This document shows positions 9,190-18,755 of a DNA stretch of 64,000 nucleotides, one piece after another. This DNA comes from Pseudanabaena sp. Chao 1811 (GTDB taxonomy: Bacteria > Cyanobacteriota > Cyanobacteriia > Pseudanabaenales > Pseudanabaenaceae), in NCBI RefSeq assembly GCF_027942295.1, contig NZ_CP101416.1, forward strand, positions 1,550,001 through 1,614,000. Reading direction: 5' to 3'. Below the pieces are notes generated by a model, which saw only the letters and a program-made list of their open reading frames with translations, was not told where the DNA came from and made no database searches. A program made the translations under genes and the position numbers. Each line of letters begins with the position of its first letter. Positions within the stretch are counted from its first letter, which is position 1.

Positions 9190-11304
9190 CTACTTTTCTA
9201 TTTGCAAGTCAGATTCTTGATTTTCAAATCGGATTTCTACGTCACGAATATCGGTGAATTCAATCTCGACGCGCCGATCGCGGGCATAGTCGGTGATTTG
9301 ATTGCTCTGGGAGAGGCGTTGAGTTTCACCTAGCGATCGCACCGTCATCCTTTCCGAGGCAATACCCTGTCGCATCAGGTAGTTACGAACGGCTCGCGAT
9401 CGCCTAAATCCCAGTTCACGGTTATATTGATCACTGGCTCTGGGATCAGTATGTCCTGTGAGGGTGATGATGATTGTGGGGTATTTCTGGAGTACGGCAG
9501 CGATGCGATCCAGAATTTTAGCGCTGTTGGGGCTGATTTCATCACGATCTAACCCAAAGTGAATTTGACGCGGCACGGATAGGACAATCGGCGTGGGCGG
9601 TGGGGGAGTTTGGACGATATTGGGTGGGGTGGTGCAGGAGGGAAGAGTTGGTTGCGGGTTGGAAGGTGCAGGAAATGAGAGATCGGCATTGACGATGCGG
9701 GCATTTAAGGCGGGTTCCGATGTGCCGTATTGAGGATCGGTGGCGATCGCACTAATGGTGTCGCCCACTTGGAGATTGGTTAGGGATGCGCCAAATTTGC
9801 CATTAGCATCGGTTTTGATGGTGGTGAGATATTCGTTGAGGGAGCCATAGGGCAGATTAGGATCGATTTTGTCCGTGACGCGGTAGAGGTCGATCTCGGT
9901 GTTGGGGTCAGCCGTACCATCGATATTGACTTTATTGGGGGTGAACATCGGGAAAGCGGTCGTGAGAAAAGTCGGCGGATTAATTGCGCCATTGGCAGTA
10001 TCTACCCGTCGGAAATGGGAATCACGCTGAATATTGATGCCATCGCCTGTGATGAAGTCGTGATCGCTCGCATGGTTTTGGGAGATCAGATCAATGCTGA
10101 GACCCCTGAGGGCGGTAAAACTATTTTTGCGAATCAGGTTGCGATCGCTTTTGGGATAAGCGGCGATCGCTACACCTGCGCCCCGTTGATTGCGAATTTC
10201 GTTATTGGTAACTTGATGATCATTACCCATTAAATAAATGGCGGCATAGTTGGTGCTGCGATCGTTAAAGAGAATGCGATTGTCTTCAATTTGGATCGCG
10301 CCATTGGGTTTGAAGAGATAAACGCCGCTACCATCATTGGCACAGAGGGTATTGCCCTTAATGCGTAAATTGGCAATTTCGCCTTCGAGATAGATGCCGT
10401 GGGGCATTCCATCAAACCCGTTACTCGTAATCGCATTTTCGATAATCTGCGTTCCTGCGGCTCTGACCGAGGTGACGATGCCACTGCCTGCATGGTAGGC
10501 AATGCGATTACGCCGAATGATTGTATCTGCACTATTAAATAGGTAAATGCCAAAACTAGAGGTTTGTTTTGGCATTACGCCATTGGGAGGGATGCCCAGC
10601 CAGTTTGCTTCGAGGGTGACATTTTGCGGGGGGCGATTACTGTCGTAGAAGGGAGCTGCTGTGGCGGGGTACTGTTGTTGACTGGTGTCGGGTGGTGGGG
10701 CTTGGTGGGAGATGAAAACATCGGCGGATGGCGTTGAGGTGGGGACATTTTCACTGGCATTAAAGCCATAGAGACTCAATCCTCGGATTGTCACCCTATC
10801 AGCAGTGATCGTCAAACCTCGGAAAATCTCCACCCCATCCGCAGGGGCGATCGCCACAATGGGTTGAGGGATTGCTAATTCTTGGGCAAAGGATCTTTGT
10901 GCGTCGTAACCTGCTTGAGTCGTGCCATCAATGGTGAGATTTGGGCTACGGAGATCGGGTAGGGATTTATTTAAGCGAATTATGGTGCGATCGCTAGGGA
11001 GGGCAAATCCAATTTGAGAACCTTTACTATTGCTCGGTTTAACTTGAACCCTCTCGGCATCACTGAGCCGATCAAGGGTAATTGTGCCATTGGTGATCGC
11101 AATGGCTTCCCTTAAGGTCAATTCGCGATCGGGTTGAATTTCCCCATCGCGATCGCTATTGACGATGATTTGGTAACTGGGAGCATTTGTTGATGTAGTT
11201 AGGGATGTCGTTTGGGCGATCGCCTGATTAACCAAGGCGGTACTGACTAGACTAGCGCAGCCAATCAAGATCACCATTACTTTACTGCTGTTTACTTTTC
11301 GCAT
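9190..11304 (-). CDS. Parallel beta-helix protein with OmpA-like C-terminal domain
   Basis: A 704-residue exported protein. It has a signal peptide (about 1-30, ending NQAIAQ), a CSLREA-like entry segment near 44-75 (VNSDRDGEIQP ... LTLREAI), a right-handed parallel beta-helix of PbH1/NosD type at about 160-430 with many N-x-I and IRRNRI turns, an Ig-like carbohydrate-fold domain at about 450-545, a Pro-rich linker, and an OmpA-like domain at about 578-690. The OmpA part has GHTDPRASDQYNRELGFRR, with the Asp and Arg used by this family to hold peptidoglycan diaminopimelate. It should therefore sit in the periplasm or at the inner face of the outer membrane. It starts 5 bp after the barrel gene and precedes the DUF11 giant by 13 bp. 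The ligand of the beta-helix is unknown. Confidence 0.85.
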   Translation of the reverse strand: MRKVNSSKVMVILIGCASLVSTALVNQAIAQTTSLTTSTNAPSYQIIVNSDRDGEIQPDRELTLREAIAITNGTITLDRLSDAERVQVKPSNSKGSQIGFALPSDRTIIRLNKSLPDLRSPNLTIDGTTQAGYDAQRSFAQELAIPQPIVAIAPADGVEIFRGLTITADRVTIRGLSLYGFNASENVPTSTPSADVFISHQAPPPDTSQQQYPATAAPFYDSNRPPQNVTLEANWLGIPPNGVMPKQTSSFGIYLFNSADTIIRRNRIAYHAGSGIVTSVRAAGTQIIENAITSNGFDGMPHGIYLEGEIANLRIKGNTLCANDGSGVYLFKPNGAIQIEDNRILFNDRSTNYAAIYLMGNDHQVTNNEIRNQRGAGVAIAAYPKSDRNLIRKNSFTALRGLSIDLISQNHASDHDFITGDGINIQRDSHFRRVDTANGAINPPTFLTTAFPMFTPNKVNIDGTADPNTEIDLYRVTDKIDPNLPYGSLNEYLTTIKTDANGKFGASLTNLQVGDTISAIATDPQYGTSEPALNARIVNADLSFPAPSNPQPTLPSCTTPPNIVQTPPPPTPIVLSVPRQIHFGLDRDEISPNSAKILDRIAAVLQKYPTIIITLTGHTDPRASDQYNRELGFRRSRAVRNYLMRQGIASERMTVRSLGETQRLSQSNQITDYARDRRVEIEFTDIRDVEIRFENQESDLQIEK

Positions 11305-11309
11305 AGTCT

Positions 11310-14300
11310 CTAATTCTTTAGATTTAAGAGTTGATCAGGGGCGATCACAAAACCGCTTTTCTCAGAGGTACTGATGCCCATCGCTTGTAAGAGGGCAGTT
11401 ACGGTATCGCCATTGGTCGTTAGCAAGAAGTTAAAGGCAGTGGCGAGACGGCGATTTGCGCCATCAGTAGGACTGCTCAGATCACTGTTATTGCTAGGTG
11501 GATTGTCGATCAACATACTCACAAGCTGATTGGATAATGCGCCAGAGGAGTAACTCAAGAGGCGATTTTGATCGGTTGTCGATGAATTGGGACTCGCGAT
11601 CGCCAGCAACAGGGAGTCGGTGGTCTTAGGTAATTGGGTTAGCAATTGCGGCAATTCAAGTTTTGGAACTTGGAGGGAATCACTAAAGCGCACACTTAAG
11701 GAGGAATTGGCTTGGCTATCTGGTAATAGCGCACTTTCGAGCCAATTAGATAGGCGGCGATTGCCTTCTACTAAGAGAGCCAAAGGTGTGGTCGCGGTAT
11801 TGGCGTTAGCTTGGGCGGTTGGGGTTGTGGGTTGGGTGGCAATATTTGTATTGCTATCATCCGCATTCAGCGAGATATAAACTTGGGAAGTTCCCGTTTG
11901 CGTGACCGCATTATTAGTATTGGCGCTCGGATTGGCACTGAGTAAAATACGATCTGAATTTACCCCTTTATCGAGGAGATAACTTCTCACCGCCAGTAGT
12001 TTAAATGTTTCCAGATCCTGCGATGCGGCATTGCTGAGGAGCGTAGACTGTAGCTCAAGTGTCGCTGTGGGATTGCTGTTCAGACGCTCAATGATGCGAT
12101 CAAGGGTGGCATAGCTCAAGTCTGCAATTTTGCCGTCATTCCCCACATTGATACCAAGCGCGATATTAGTCTTGTTGGTTGGATTGGTGGGAGCTGTAAC
12201 CGCATTAGCTTGGAGCGTATTGGCTGCGTTAGGTAAGATGCTTTGCAAAAATTCCGTAGCAGGAGTGGCAGGGGAGTTTGATGAAATTGTTTGCAATCTA
12301 GTCGCGATCGCATTAAAGACATCGGACTTACCATTGAGGGCAAAGCTGATCGGTGATTGCGCCAAATCACTAGCGTTAGCGGTTAAACCACCCAAAGAAC
12401 GGAGGGTCATTTGGGTACTAGCAACACCGCGATCTAGTAAATATTTTCTCGCTGCCATCATTCTATTTGCCGCAAGGTTATCACCCGAATTCATGTCTGA
12501 AAGCGAGCCAATATAGCCTTGAATATCGAGGGAGAGATTACTATATTCCTTGAGAACGGCGACGAGATTTTCGAGAACTGCCACATCGGCTATGGCTAAT
12601 TCCGCTCCTTTACCTTGTTTGCCATCTTTAAAAGTGAGCGATCTCGCTACGTTGAGGCTAATGAGTTGGGGTGTCTCAGGAATAATGGCAGCAACTTTGG
12701 GCGCTGGTTGGTTTGGTTGTGCCACAGGAGTTTGCGGATCAATCGGCTCCTGCTGTTGACGGGGTGGTGTTTTTTGTAAGCCAAAGCCATCAAATAGCTC
12801 ATTCAGCTTCACAGTAATACCTGCATACAGACCACTGGCGGAGCGTGTCCCACTAAAATCGCGATCGGCATTTACCGAACCCGTGCTATAACCTGCGGCT
12901 AGCCTTAAGTTGGGGGTGAGATAGTAACCAATTTCACCCACTAATCCCAGCTCGCTATAGTTGGCAGTGGGTTGATTAAGTAGTCGGGTTTCGCCCACTA
13001 GCTCGACGTTATAGCCCATCCGATAGGTAACTCGTAATTGCGATAGGTTAGTGTTCGATGTCCCAATAAAATCTTGGGCGATCGTGGTGGTGCTATTCCG
13101 CAAAGCGAGCTTGCCATAAAATTCCCATTGCCAGTCGGGGGCATAGATGGCTTCTAGCGCCAAGGTGTGGTCGGTGTAGCCACTACCGCTACCAAGGAGC
13201 AGGGAGTCAGGAATAATGCTGGGATTTTGGCGATATTCATAGCGGAGGAGGACATTGAATTTGTCATCCTGTGGATCACGGTAGGCAAGTCCTACTTTGA
13301 GATTGGAGATGGTTCCCAGTCCCGTGATTAATTGGTTGGCGGCGCTCGATTGCTGATAGTTAAATAGCAAGGTTAATGCAGGAGACAGTTTGCCTAATGC
13401 AGAAGCGGTGAAGACGGTATTGCTACTGTTGTTATCGCTACGTTGCTCAAATCTCGCACTAGCCTTGAAATCAGGATTGTCGGTATATTCCAACCCAATG
13501 TTATAACTATCCCCATTTTGCAAAGTGAGGGAACTGGAGGATTGACCAACGGCAAAGGGCTGGAGATAGGTTGTGCCTGTGGTGGTGGTAGTTCCAAAAC
13601 TACCAAAGATATGCTCGTAACCAAAGCCTAGTCGTAACCCCGGCATAATTTGCCAGCGTTGGTTGAGTCCTAATGCGCCTTGGGTGGAGGTGACATTATT
13701 GCCATTTAAAACTGAATAGCGTCCTGTAAAGGTGGTATCACTGCCGAGCTTGTACTCACCGAGTAACTCCGCACTGGCGATCGCATTGCCTGCTAGGGGA
13801 CCCGAATGGAACCATTGCTGCCCCAATCGGGCGGTTAGTCCTTGCACAATTGTCCAATCTAGAGCCAAGACACTACGATCGGGGATGACGGCATCAGGGG
13901 TGGCGGAAAGGCTGACTTCGTTTTGGGCAGTGACGCGCAGATTATCGGTAATGGGGACATTCAGGCGCGATCGCAACTGTGTAGAATTGCTGGATAAAGC
14001 ATTAGGAGCGAGACGATCTTGGCGATCGCGATACAACACATCAAGGTTCAGAACTGCCGCGCCAATTTTTTGCTGCAAACCTAAGCTGATGGTGCGTAAG
14101 GAATTATCAACGGCTGACCCCGGTAATGCTTCTTGACGGGGAGTGAGCAGATCGGTGAGGGAAGTGAGGGGACGCGGTGCAATTCCTTTATTGTCCTCTT
14201 GATCGTACTGGAACTGCAAACTTGTGGTGGGACTGACCTGGGCCGTTACCTGCGCTCCATATTTCGTCTGCCCCGGTACAAAACTAATCGTGGCATTATT

Positions 14301-16328
14301 GGCAAAACCTGTTTCGGCTTGGCTGTAGTAGAGCTTGCCCAGAATACCAGCAGCAATCTCGCTGTTTAGCTCAAAGCGCATTGCCGAACCCGTGACAAAG
14401 CCTAGTAGTTCCGAATCATTCTGCGATCGGGCATATTCCGCGATGAGTTGCGTCTTTTCAGCCAAGGAAATAAGCGCATTTGCTCCATAGAGGATGAAAC
14501 TACGAATACCTAAACTCTCTTTAAAGTAATTTGCCCCAATCCAACTCGGTTGGTTCTGGCTGCGGTTGAGGTGGTAGCGTACCTGTCCACCATAGAGAGT
14601 ACTATCGCCACCAACCTGCTCATTTTGATAGGTAACGACAATTTGCCGACGCAGAAGTTGACCTGTGCTACCCACTTCCGTTTGAAATAATGGTTGCCGT
14701 AAGAGAATGGAACCATTGTCATAATTAATGTCGTAGTCTTTGCCCCTGACTAGCTCTTGGCGCGAAACGACATTGCCGACACTAAAGAAATCAATCAACT
14801 CCACAACAACATTTTCGCTACCATTGACCACAAGGCGACGGGAGAGAAAATAAGTACCACTTGTGCCATTCGGTGCGATCGTATCGCGTTGAAATCCCTT
14901 GCCCACATTGCTATAAAAGCCTGTGATTTGGAGATCGCCAAGGTTAAAGTTGCCTTTAAATCCATTGAGTTGGCGGGAGATGGCGCTAAATTGTTGTGAT
15001 TTCGAGGTAAATTCCTCGGTATTAAAATTCCCCCACATGAAATAGTCGGTACTTGCACCCTGTACAGGTGAATTCCGCTCTACCCGTAAATAGAGACTGT
15101 CATAGGAGGGGGTAGTTGGCGTGGAAGTGGAACTATCTCCGTAAACAGGATATTGAGGATCGCAATATTTGGTTGCCCCAAATAGACCACTATTGCCAGC
15201 ACAGTCTTGACTGAGGGTACGGCTATTGTTAAACGCACCAGTAATCAGCCATTCACCAACTCGACCTGTGCCAAAAACCGCCCCATAGAGATCGACTTGA
15301 GTGCGATTATCGCGATCAGTTGGTAAAAAATCGCGCAGACTGCGATAAAAGTCAGTACCTCTCGCTCCCACGCGCAGATCGATCACACCAGTTACTAACG
15401 AAGGTCGCAAATTTGTCTCGAACTGAACTTGCGTAAAGGCTTCCATTTGCCCATTGCGCGATCGCACAGTGACTGTTCCTGTTTTTAGCCCTGCTCGTAA
15501 CTGCGCCGTAAATTTGCCTTGCTTAGCCTGTACCTGAAAACCTGGTTGTTCAGGTGAAGCATCAGTACCGATAAATTCCCCATCACTCGCCTCTAAGGTG
15601 ACTAAGGCCTCCCAATTGGAGCGATTGCCATTCTCATCTACCAGTTGTCCATCAACGGTGGCATAGGAGCGCCCATCCGCAGGAATACGGGCTTCAAGGG
15701 TTCTGATTGCTAGCTTGACAGGATTGCCTCTAACTTTGAGATTTACGGAACTGGCAGCAGTTGCAGCATCACTGCCGATTGCCCTTAACGATATGGTGTT
15801 ATCACCTGCCTGTAAAGGTACGCCATACCAAGTTTGGGTGATAATTTGGTTGGTCTCATCTAGTTCCGATCGCCCAATTAAACTAGGATCAACCGCCTTG
15901 CCATTTACCAATAGCTCAACTTTGGTCTTATTGGGAATTTGAATGACGACAGTTGCCGCAGGAACATCGAGAACTGCGCCGACCGTAGGCGAGAGAATGA
16001 TGATGCGTGGTTGGGCAGCAGGATTAGGCGTACTCGCAATATTGGGCGATGGATTCGCAATTTGCGTCGTATTGGGAGTCTGTGGTATGGGAACCTGAGC
16101 TTTACTTGAAGCTGTTACCTGAGGCATATTTGCCTGAGGGATAGAGGTTACTCCAACTTGAGAGGAGTCTTGGGGCTGTTTAATTTCTGCCTTAACCTTT
16201 GTATCAGTCGTATTGGTAACGATCTCTGTACTGGCATTGGCGCTGACAGAAGATGCCATAAGCATTAAGAAAACCTGAGGGATTGCTAATAGCCCTGATT
16301 TCACAAACAATGTAGAGGTGCTTTTCAT
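11310..16328 (-). CDS. Predicted outer-membrane beta-barrel with Ig-like and OmpA-like domains
   Basis: A 1672-residue protein. A signal peptide (about 1-32, ASSVSANA) is followed by a low-complexity Gln/Pro/Thr region, an Ig-like domain near 105-205, an invasin-like (Big_1-type) domain near 210-305 (TLEARIPADGRSYATV), and about 850 residues of alternating amphipathic strands rich in aromatic and Gly residues (315-1190), typical of a large outer-membrane barrel. After a Pro/Gln linker near 1190-1215 there are two degenerate OmpA-like segments, about 1240-1315 and 1393-1470. Both keep the beta-alpha-beta pattern and a YLLDRGV/YLLDKGV turn. Its ATG shares one base with the TAA of the preceding DUF11 gene (TAATG), so the two are translationally coupled. 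It may be an export or anchoring pore for the operon's DUF11 proteins. That role is inference from position and fold. Confidence 0.8.
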   Translation of the reverse strand: MKSTSTLFVKSGLLAIPQVFLMLMASSVSANASTEIVTNTTDTKVKAEIKQPQDSSQVGVTSIPQANMPQVTASSKAQVPIPQTPNTTQIANPSPNIASTPNPAAQPRIIILSPTVGAVLDVPAATVVIQIPNKTKVELLVNGKAVDPSLIGRSELDETNQIITQTWYGVPLQAGDNTISLRAIGSDAATAASSVNLKVRGNPVKLAIRTLEARIPADGRSYATVDGQLVDENGNRSNWEALVTLEASDGEFIGTDASPEQPGFQVQAKQGKFTAQLRAGLKTGTVTVRSRNGQMEAFTQVQFETNLRPSLVTGVIDLRVGARGTDFYRSLRDFLPTDRDNRTQVDLYGAVFGTGRVGEWLITGAFNNSRTLSQDCAGNSGLFGATKYCDPQYPVYGDSSTSTPTTPSYDSLYLRVERNSPVQGASTDYFMWGNFNTEEFTSKSQQFSAISRQLNGFKGNFNLGDLQITGFYSNVGKGFQRDTIAPNGTSGTYFLSRRLVVNGSENVVVELIDFFSVGNVVSRQELVRGKDYDINYDNGSILLRQPLFQTEVGSTGQLLRRQIVVTYQNEQVGGDSTLYGGQVRYHLNRSQNQPSWIGANYFKESLGIRSFILYGANALISLAEKTQLIAEYARSQNDSELLGFVTGSAMRFELNSEIAAGILGKLYYSQAETGFANNATISFVPGQTKYGAQVTAQVSPTTSLQFQYDQEDNKGIAPRPLTSLTDLLTPRQEALPGSAVDNSLRTISLGLQQKIGAAVLNLDVLYRDRQDRLAPNALSSNSTQLRSRLNVPITDNLRVTAQNEVSLSATPDAVIPDRSVLALDWTIVQGLTARLGQQWFHSGPLAGNAIASAELLGEYKLGSDTTFTGRYSVLNGNNVTSTQGALGLNQRWQIMPGLRLGFGYEHIFGSFGTTTTTGTTYLQPFAVGQSSSSLTLQNGDSYNIGLEYTDNPDFKASARFEQRSDNNSSNTVFTASALGKLSPALTLLFNYQQSSAANQLITGLGTISNLKVGLAYRDPQDDKFNVLLRYEYRQNPSIIPDSLLLGSGSGYTDHTLALEAIYAPDWQWEFYGKLALRNSTTTIAQDFIGTSNTNLSQLRVTYRMGYNVELVGETRLLNQPTANYSELGLVGEIGYYLTPNLRLAAGYSTGSVNADRDFSGTRSASGLYAGITVKLNELFDGFGLQKTPPRQQQEPIDPQTPVAQPNQPAPKVAAIIPETPQLISLNVARSLTFKDGKQGKGAELAIADVAVLENLVAVLKEYSNLSLDIQGYIGSLSDMNSGDNLAANRMMAARKYLLDRGVASTQMTLRSLGGLTANASDLAQSPISFALNGKSDVFNAIATRLQTISSNSPATPATEFLQSILPNAANTLQANAVTAPTNPTNKTNIALGINVGNDGKIADLSYATLDRIIERLNSNPTATLELQSTLLSNAASQDLETFKLLAVRSYLLDKGVNSDRILLSANPSANTNNAVTQTGTSQVYISLNADDSNTNIATQPTTPTAQANANTATTPLALLVEGNRRLSNWLESALLPDSQANSSLSVRFSDSLQVPKLELPQLLTQLPKTTDSLLLAIASPNSSTTDQNRLLSYSSGALSNQLVSMLIDNPPSNNSDLSSPTDGANRRLATAFNFLLTTNGDTVTALLQAMGISTSEKSGFVIAPDQLLNLKN

Positions 16329-17872
16329 TACTTTGTACCTCCCTGTTGGTTATTACTAAGGCCCCTTGCCGCAGGAGTTACTGCAAAGTTAACCCGACCT
16401 AATCCCCCTGGAGCTAACTTCACCAAACGCGATTGACTATTGCGCTCAATAAAATACAAGTTAGGTGCGAGCGTGTATCCTGCAACAGAAGTTAAATCAA
16501 GCGCCAAAGTACGACTGCCAGAAAGAACGTTACTCAGGGAATAAAGTCCATTGGCATCGGTCACAATCCGAGTACCATCATCCATAAAAATTACTGCATT
16601 GGGTACACCCGGTTCCCCAGGTTGTTGTTCACCATCAAAGTTCTTATCTACAAATACCCGTCCGATTAAAGTTCCACAATCTGAGAGGATTCCTGGACGA
16701 ATTCTTAACTGATGGAAGACGGGACCATCACGGACAACCTGTTTATTGTCGCTCCGAACGCCTGATATGGTTGCTCGATTAATCCCTGTGCCACGAATTG
16801 CATCATTGGTGACTTGAGCCGCATAAGCGATGTTAAGCGCAAGATTGCTAGAGGATTTGGGAAGGGTAATATTGGGCTGGAAGATTAGACTTCTACCATT
16901 CTGAACTAAGGTAACCGCAACTGCTACGCCGCCTAGTTCCGCACGCACCGAGTTATTTACATATTGGAATCCAACGGGTAAGTCATCGCGAATTTCAGGT
17001 TGACTGATCTCTGCACTGGAGAGATTCCGAACTGCTAAGCGATAGACTGCAATGTCTCCGGGTTCTGCGGCAGCGCGATCGCCTGTTTTGATGATTTGGA
17101 TTGCCTGCGTTTCACATACATTCAATTTAAGGTTAACTACCGCCAGAGACAGCCCTACGGTTTCCGCATTACTAATATCAAATTTCCCACTAATCGAAGT
17201 CTCGCCACCAGTTGACGATATGGGATTTCCATCTAGCGATGTAGCTGTATAACTTACGATATTGCCATTTCGTGAATTGATGGTGATTTTAATTCTTCTT
17301 CCACTTAGTTGCGATTTGGCAGGAGGTTTGACAACTAAAACATACTCGCGACCAGCGTCAACTTGCCCACGACTAGGATCAAGCAGAAAGTTATAGCGCC
17401 CTTGATCGCTGTTGGTGAGAAAGAAGGGATTTGCATTGTAGAAATTAGGTGCAAGCCCAACAAATTTGTTGGCTGATGGTTGATTTGGCGGTACTGTAGC
17501 AGTTAGGGAAATAGGTGCGCCAATATCACCTGTGGCATTGAGTAATTCATACAAACCAATACTAAAATCTGAGAAGTCTGGTAATAAGCCACCATCGCAG
17601 GCTGTCAGTAAACCAAAGGGATCAATTAGTATCTTCTGTGGTTGTACCTGAAGTTGTGACGAAAGTCCTGTAAATACACTTCCTGTAACTGGTTCGGTAT
17701 AACTGTAGGTAGCTGTATTTTTAATTGGTGAAGGAGTTGGGGTTACTTGTTGCGCAAAGCTCAGCTCTGGGAATTGTGATACTCCAAATAGAAGTATCGC
17801 AGCCCATTTAAAACTGTCGCGCAAAAAATATTTCTTTGTTAGATGTCTGGTCGCCCAACTTCGGTTTTTCAT
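16328..17872 (-). CDS. Exported DUF11 plus SdrD-B-type protein
   Basis: A 514-residue exported protein. The basic N-terminus and hydrophobic segment (about 21-38, ending SFAQQ) look like a signal peptide. Residues 40-250 hold a beta-rich domain starting NTATYSYTEP. Residues 258-375 are a DUF11-type domain (IKTGDRAAAEPGDIAVYRL ... LPVGFQYV). Residues 400-490 are an SdrD-B-type domain (GRVFVDKNFDGEQQPGEPG ... TDANGLYSL), a fold often stabilised by calcium. It is the third gene of the operon and couples by TAATG to the barrel gene. NTATYSYTEP is like TATGTYVDP in the 934-residue protein upstream, so the two secreted proteins share an N-terminal domain type. Function is not known. Confidence 0.8.
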   Translation of the reverse strand: MKNRSWATRHLTKKYFLRDSFKWAAILLFGVSQFPELSFAQQVTPTPSPIKNTATYSYTEPVTGSVFTGLSSQLQVQPQKILIDPFGLLTACDGGLLPDFSDFSIGLYELLNATGDIGAPISLTATVPPNQPSANKFVGLAPNFYNANPFFLTNSDQGRYNFLLDPSRGQVDAGREYVLVVKPPAKSQLSGRRIKITINSRNGNIVSYTATSLDGNPISSTGGETSISGKFDISNAETVGLSLAVVNLKLNVCETQAIQIIKTGDRAAAEPGDIAVYRLAVRNLSSAEISQPEIRDDLPVGFQYVNNSVRAELGGVAVAVTLVQNGRSLIFQPNITLPKSSSNLALNIAYAAQVTNDAIRGTGINRATISGVRSDNKQVVRDGPVFHQLRIRPGILSDCGTLIGRVFVDKNFDGEQQPGEPGVPNAVIFMDDGTRIVTDANGLYSLSNVLSGSRTLALDLTSVAGYTLAPNLYFIERNSQSRLVKLAPGGLGRVNFAVTPAARGLSNNQQGGTK

Positions 17873-17925
17873 CGGAAACTAATCAACTTTTACTGACTTA
17901 AAATGCTCAATTCCTCTGTGGCAAT

Positions 17926-17960
17926 ATTTTCCAATGGGAAGACTATGCCCATTGGAAAAT
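17926..17960 (-). other. Intercistronic hairpin, 13-bp stem
   Basis: Inverted repeat with arms 17926-17938 and 17948-17960 and a 9-nt loop, between the small DUF11 gene and the 514-residue gene. No T run follows on the minus strand, so it is more likely an mRNA processing or stability element than a terminator. Confidence 0.45.
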
Positions 17961-17974
17961 AGATAATCAACTTC

Positions 17975-18541
17975 CTAGCGAATGCGAACTTGATAGGTGG
18001 CATTTACCACGGTTTTGGCAGGGAAACTATCTCCAAAATTCCAGCGTACATTGGTGTACATACTTGCAGGTGCAGGACGAGTAGCAATTTCTCCATTTTC
18101 CAGCTTGACTCGAATGGTTGGACTTTCGCTATAGTTTTTGCCACCATCAATGCTGTAATCTAATTTCGCTCCTTCAATATTTGGTAAGGTTGCGGAATTG
18201 AGAACATAAACTGAGTTTTTGGGTATTGGTTGCGTAACTACTAATTTTTTAATCGTGCGATCGCTAATATTGCTAGCAGTTACCACATAACGAATCGTTT
18301 CTCCCGGACGAAGGGATGCGTCGGAGCCTAGGGGTTTCCAGTCTACTTGTCCAGAGGCAACGGCAATGATCGATTGTCTTTCTGCTGCAAGTTTTAATTG
18401 GATGGGTGATTGTTGCTTAGCAGTTTGAGCGACCATTGGTTCGCTCTGTTGCAAGCTAGCTAGCATTGGCGTGGCATTAGCCAAGGAAACTGTAGAAATT
18501 AAGGCGATTGCGCCTATGGCAATTGTCTTGATATTTTTCAT
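17975..18541 (-). CDS. Small exported single-domain DUF11-like protein
   Basis: A 188-residue exported protein. I chose the ATG at 18541 because AGGTG sits about 8 bases upstream and the product then begins with a normal signal peptide (MKNIKTIAIGAIALIS ... ANA). A GTG three codons earlier is possible. After the signal there is one beta-sandwich domain with the DUF11-like phrases LRPGETIRYVVTASN and KLVVTQPIPKNSVYV, lacking the Cys pair of the giant protein. It is second in the operon and is the only gene there bracketed on both sides by intercistronic hairpins. Its size and single domain suggest a soluble subunit or a protein made in larger amount than its neighbours; that is inference. Confidence 0.75.
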   Translation of the reverse strand: MKNIKTIAIGAIALISTVSLANATPMLASLQQSEPMVAQTAKQQSPIQLKLAAERQSIIAVASGQVDWKPLGSDASLRPGETIRYVVTASNISDRTIKKLVVTQPIPKNSVYVLNSATLPNIEGAKLDYSIDGGKNYSESPTIRVKLENGEIATRPAPASMYTNVRWNFGDSFPAKTVVNATYQVRIR

Positions 18542-18663
18542 GAGAAGCACCTAGTTGATAGAAAATTTGTAACAACAAAAGATAGAAGCCTTATGTATGT
18601 GGAATATCTTGAATGAGAGAAGCTCCATCCTCATGAGCATCTTCTAGTCCAAACAATAATTTG

Positions 18664-18700
18664 GCGGTTTTCAAAGTGTCTAAAACATCTTGAAAACCGC
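18664..18700 (-). other. Intercistronic hairpin, 11-bp stem
   Basis: Arms 18664-18674 and 18690-18700 (GCGGTTTTCAA and its complement) in the 214-bp gap between the first and second genes of the operon. It is not followed by a T run on the minus strand. It may act as an RNA stability element or partial attenuator. Confidence 0.4.
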
Positions 18701-18755
18701 GATAGCATTAAAGATAATCTGGAGTATCTCAAATACTAGGATGACGATGAATAAT

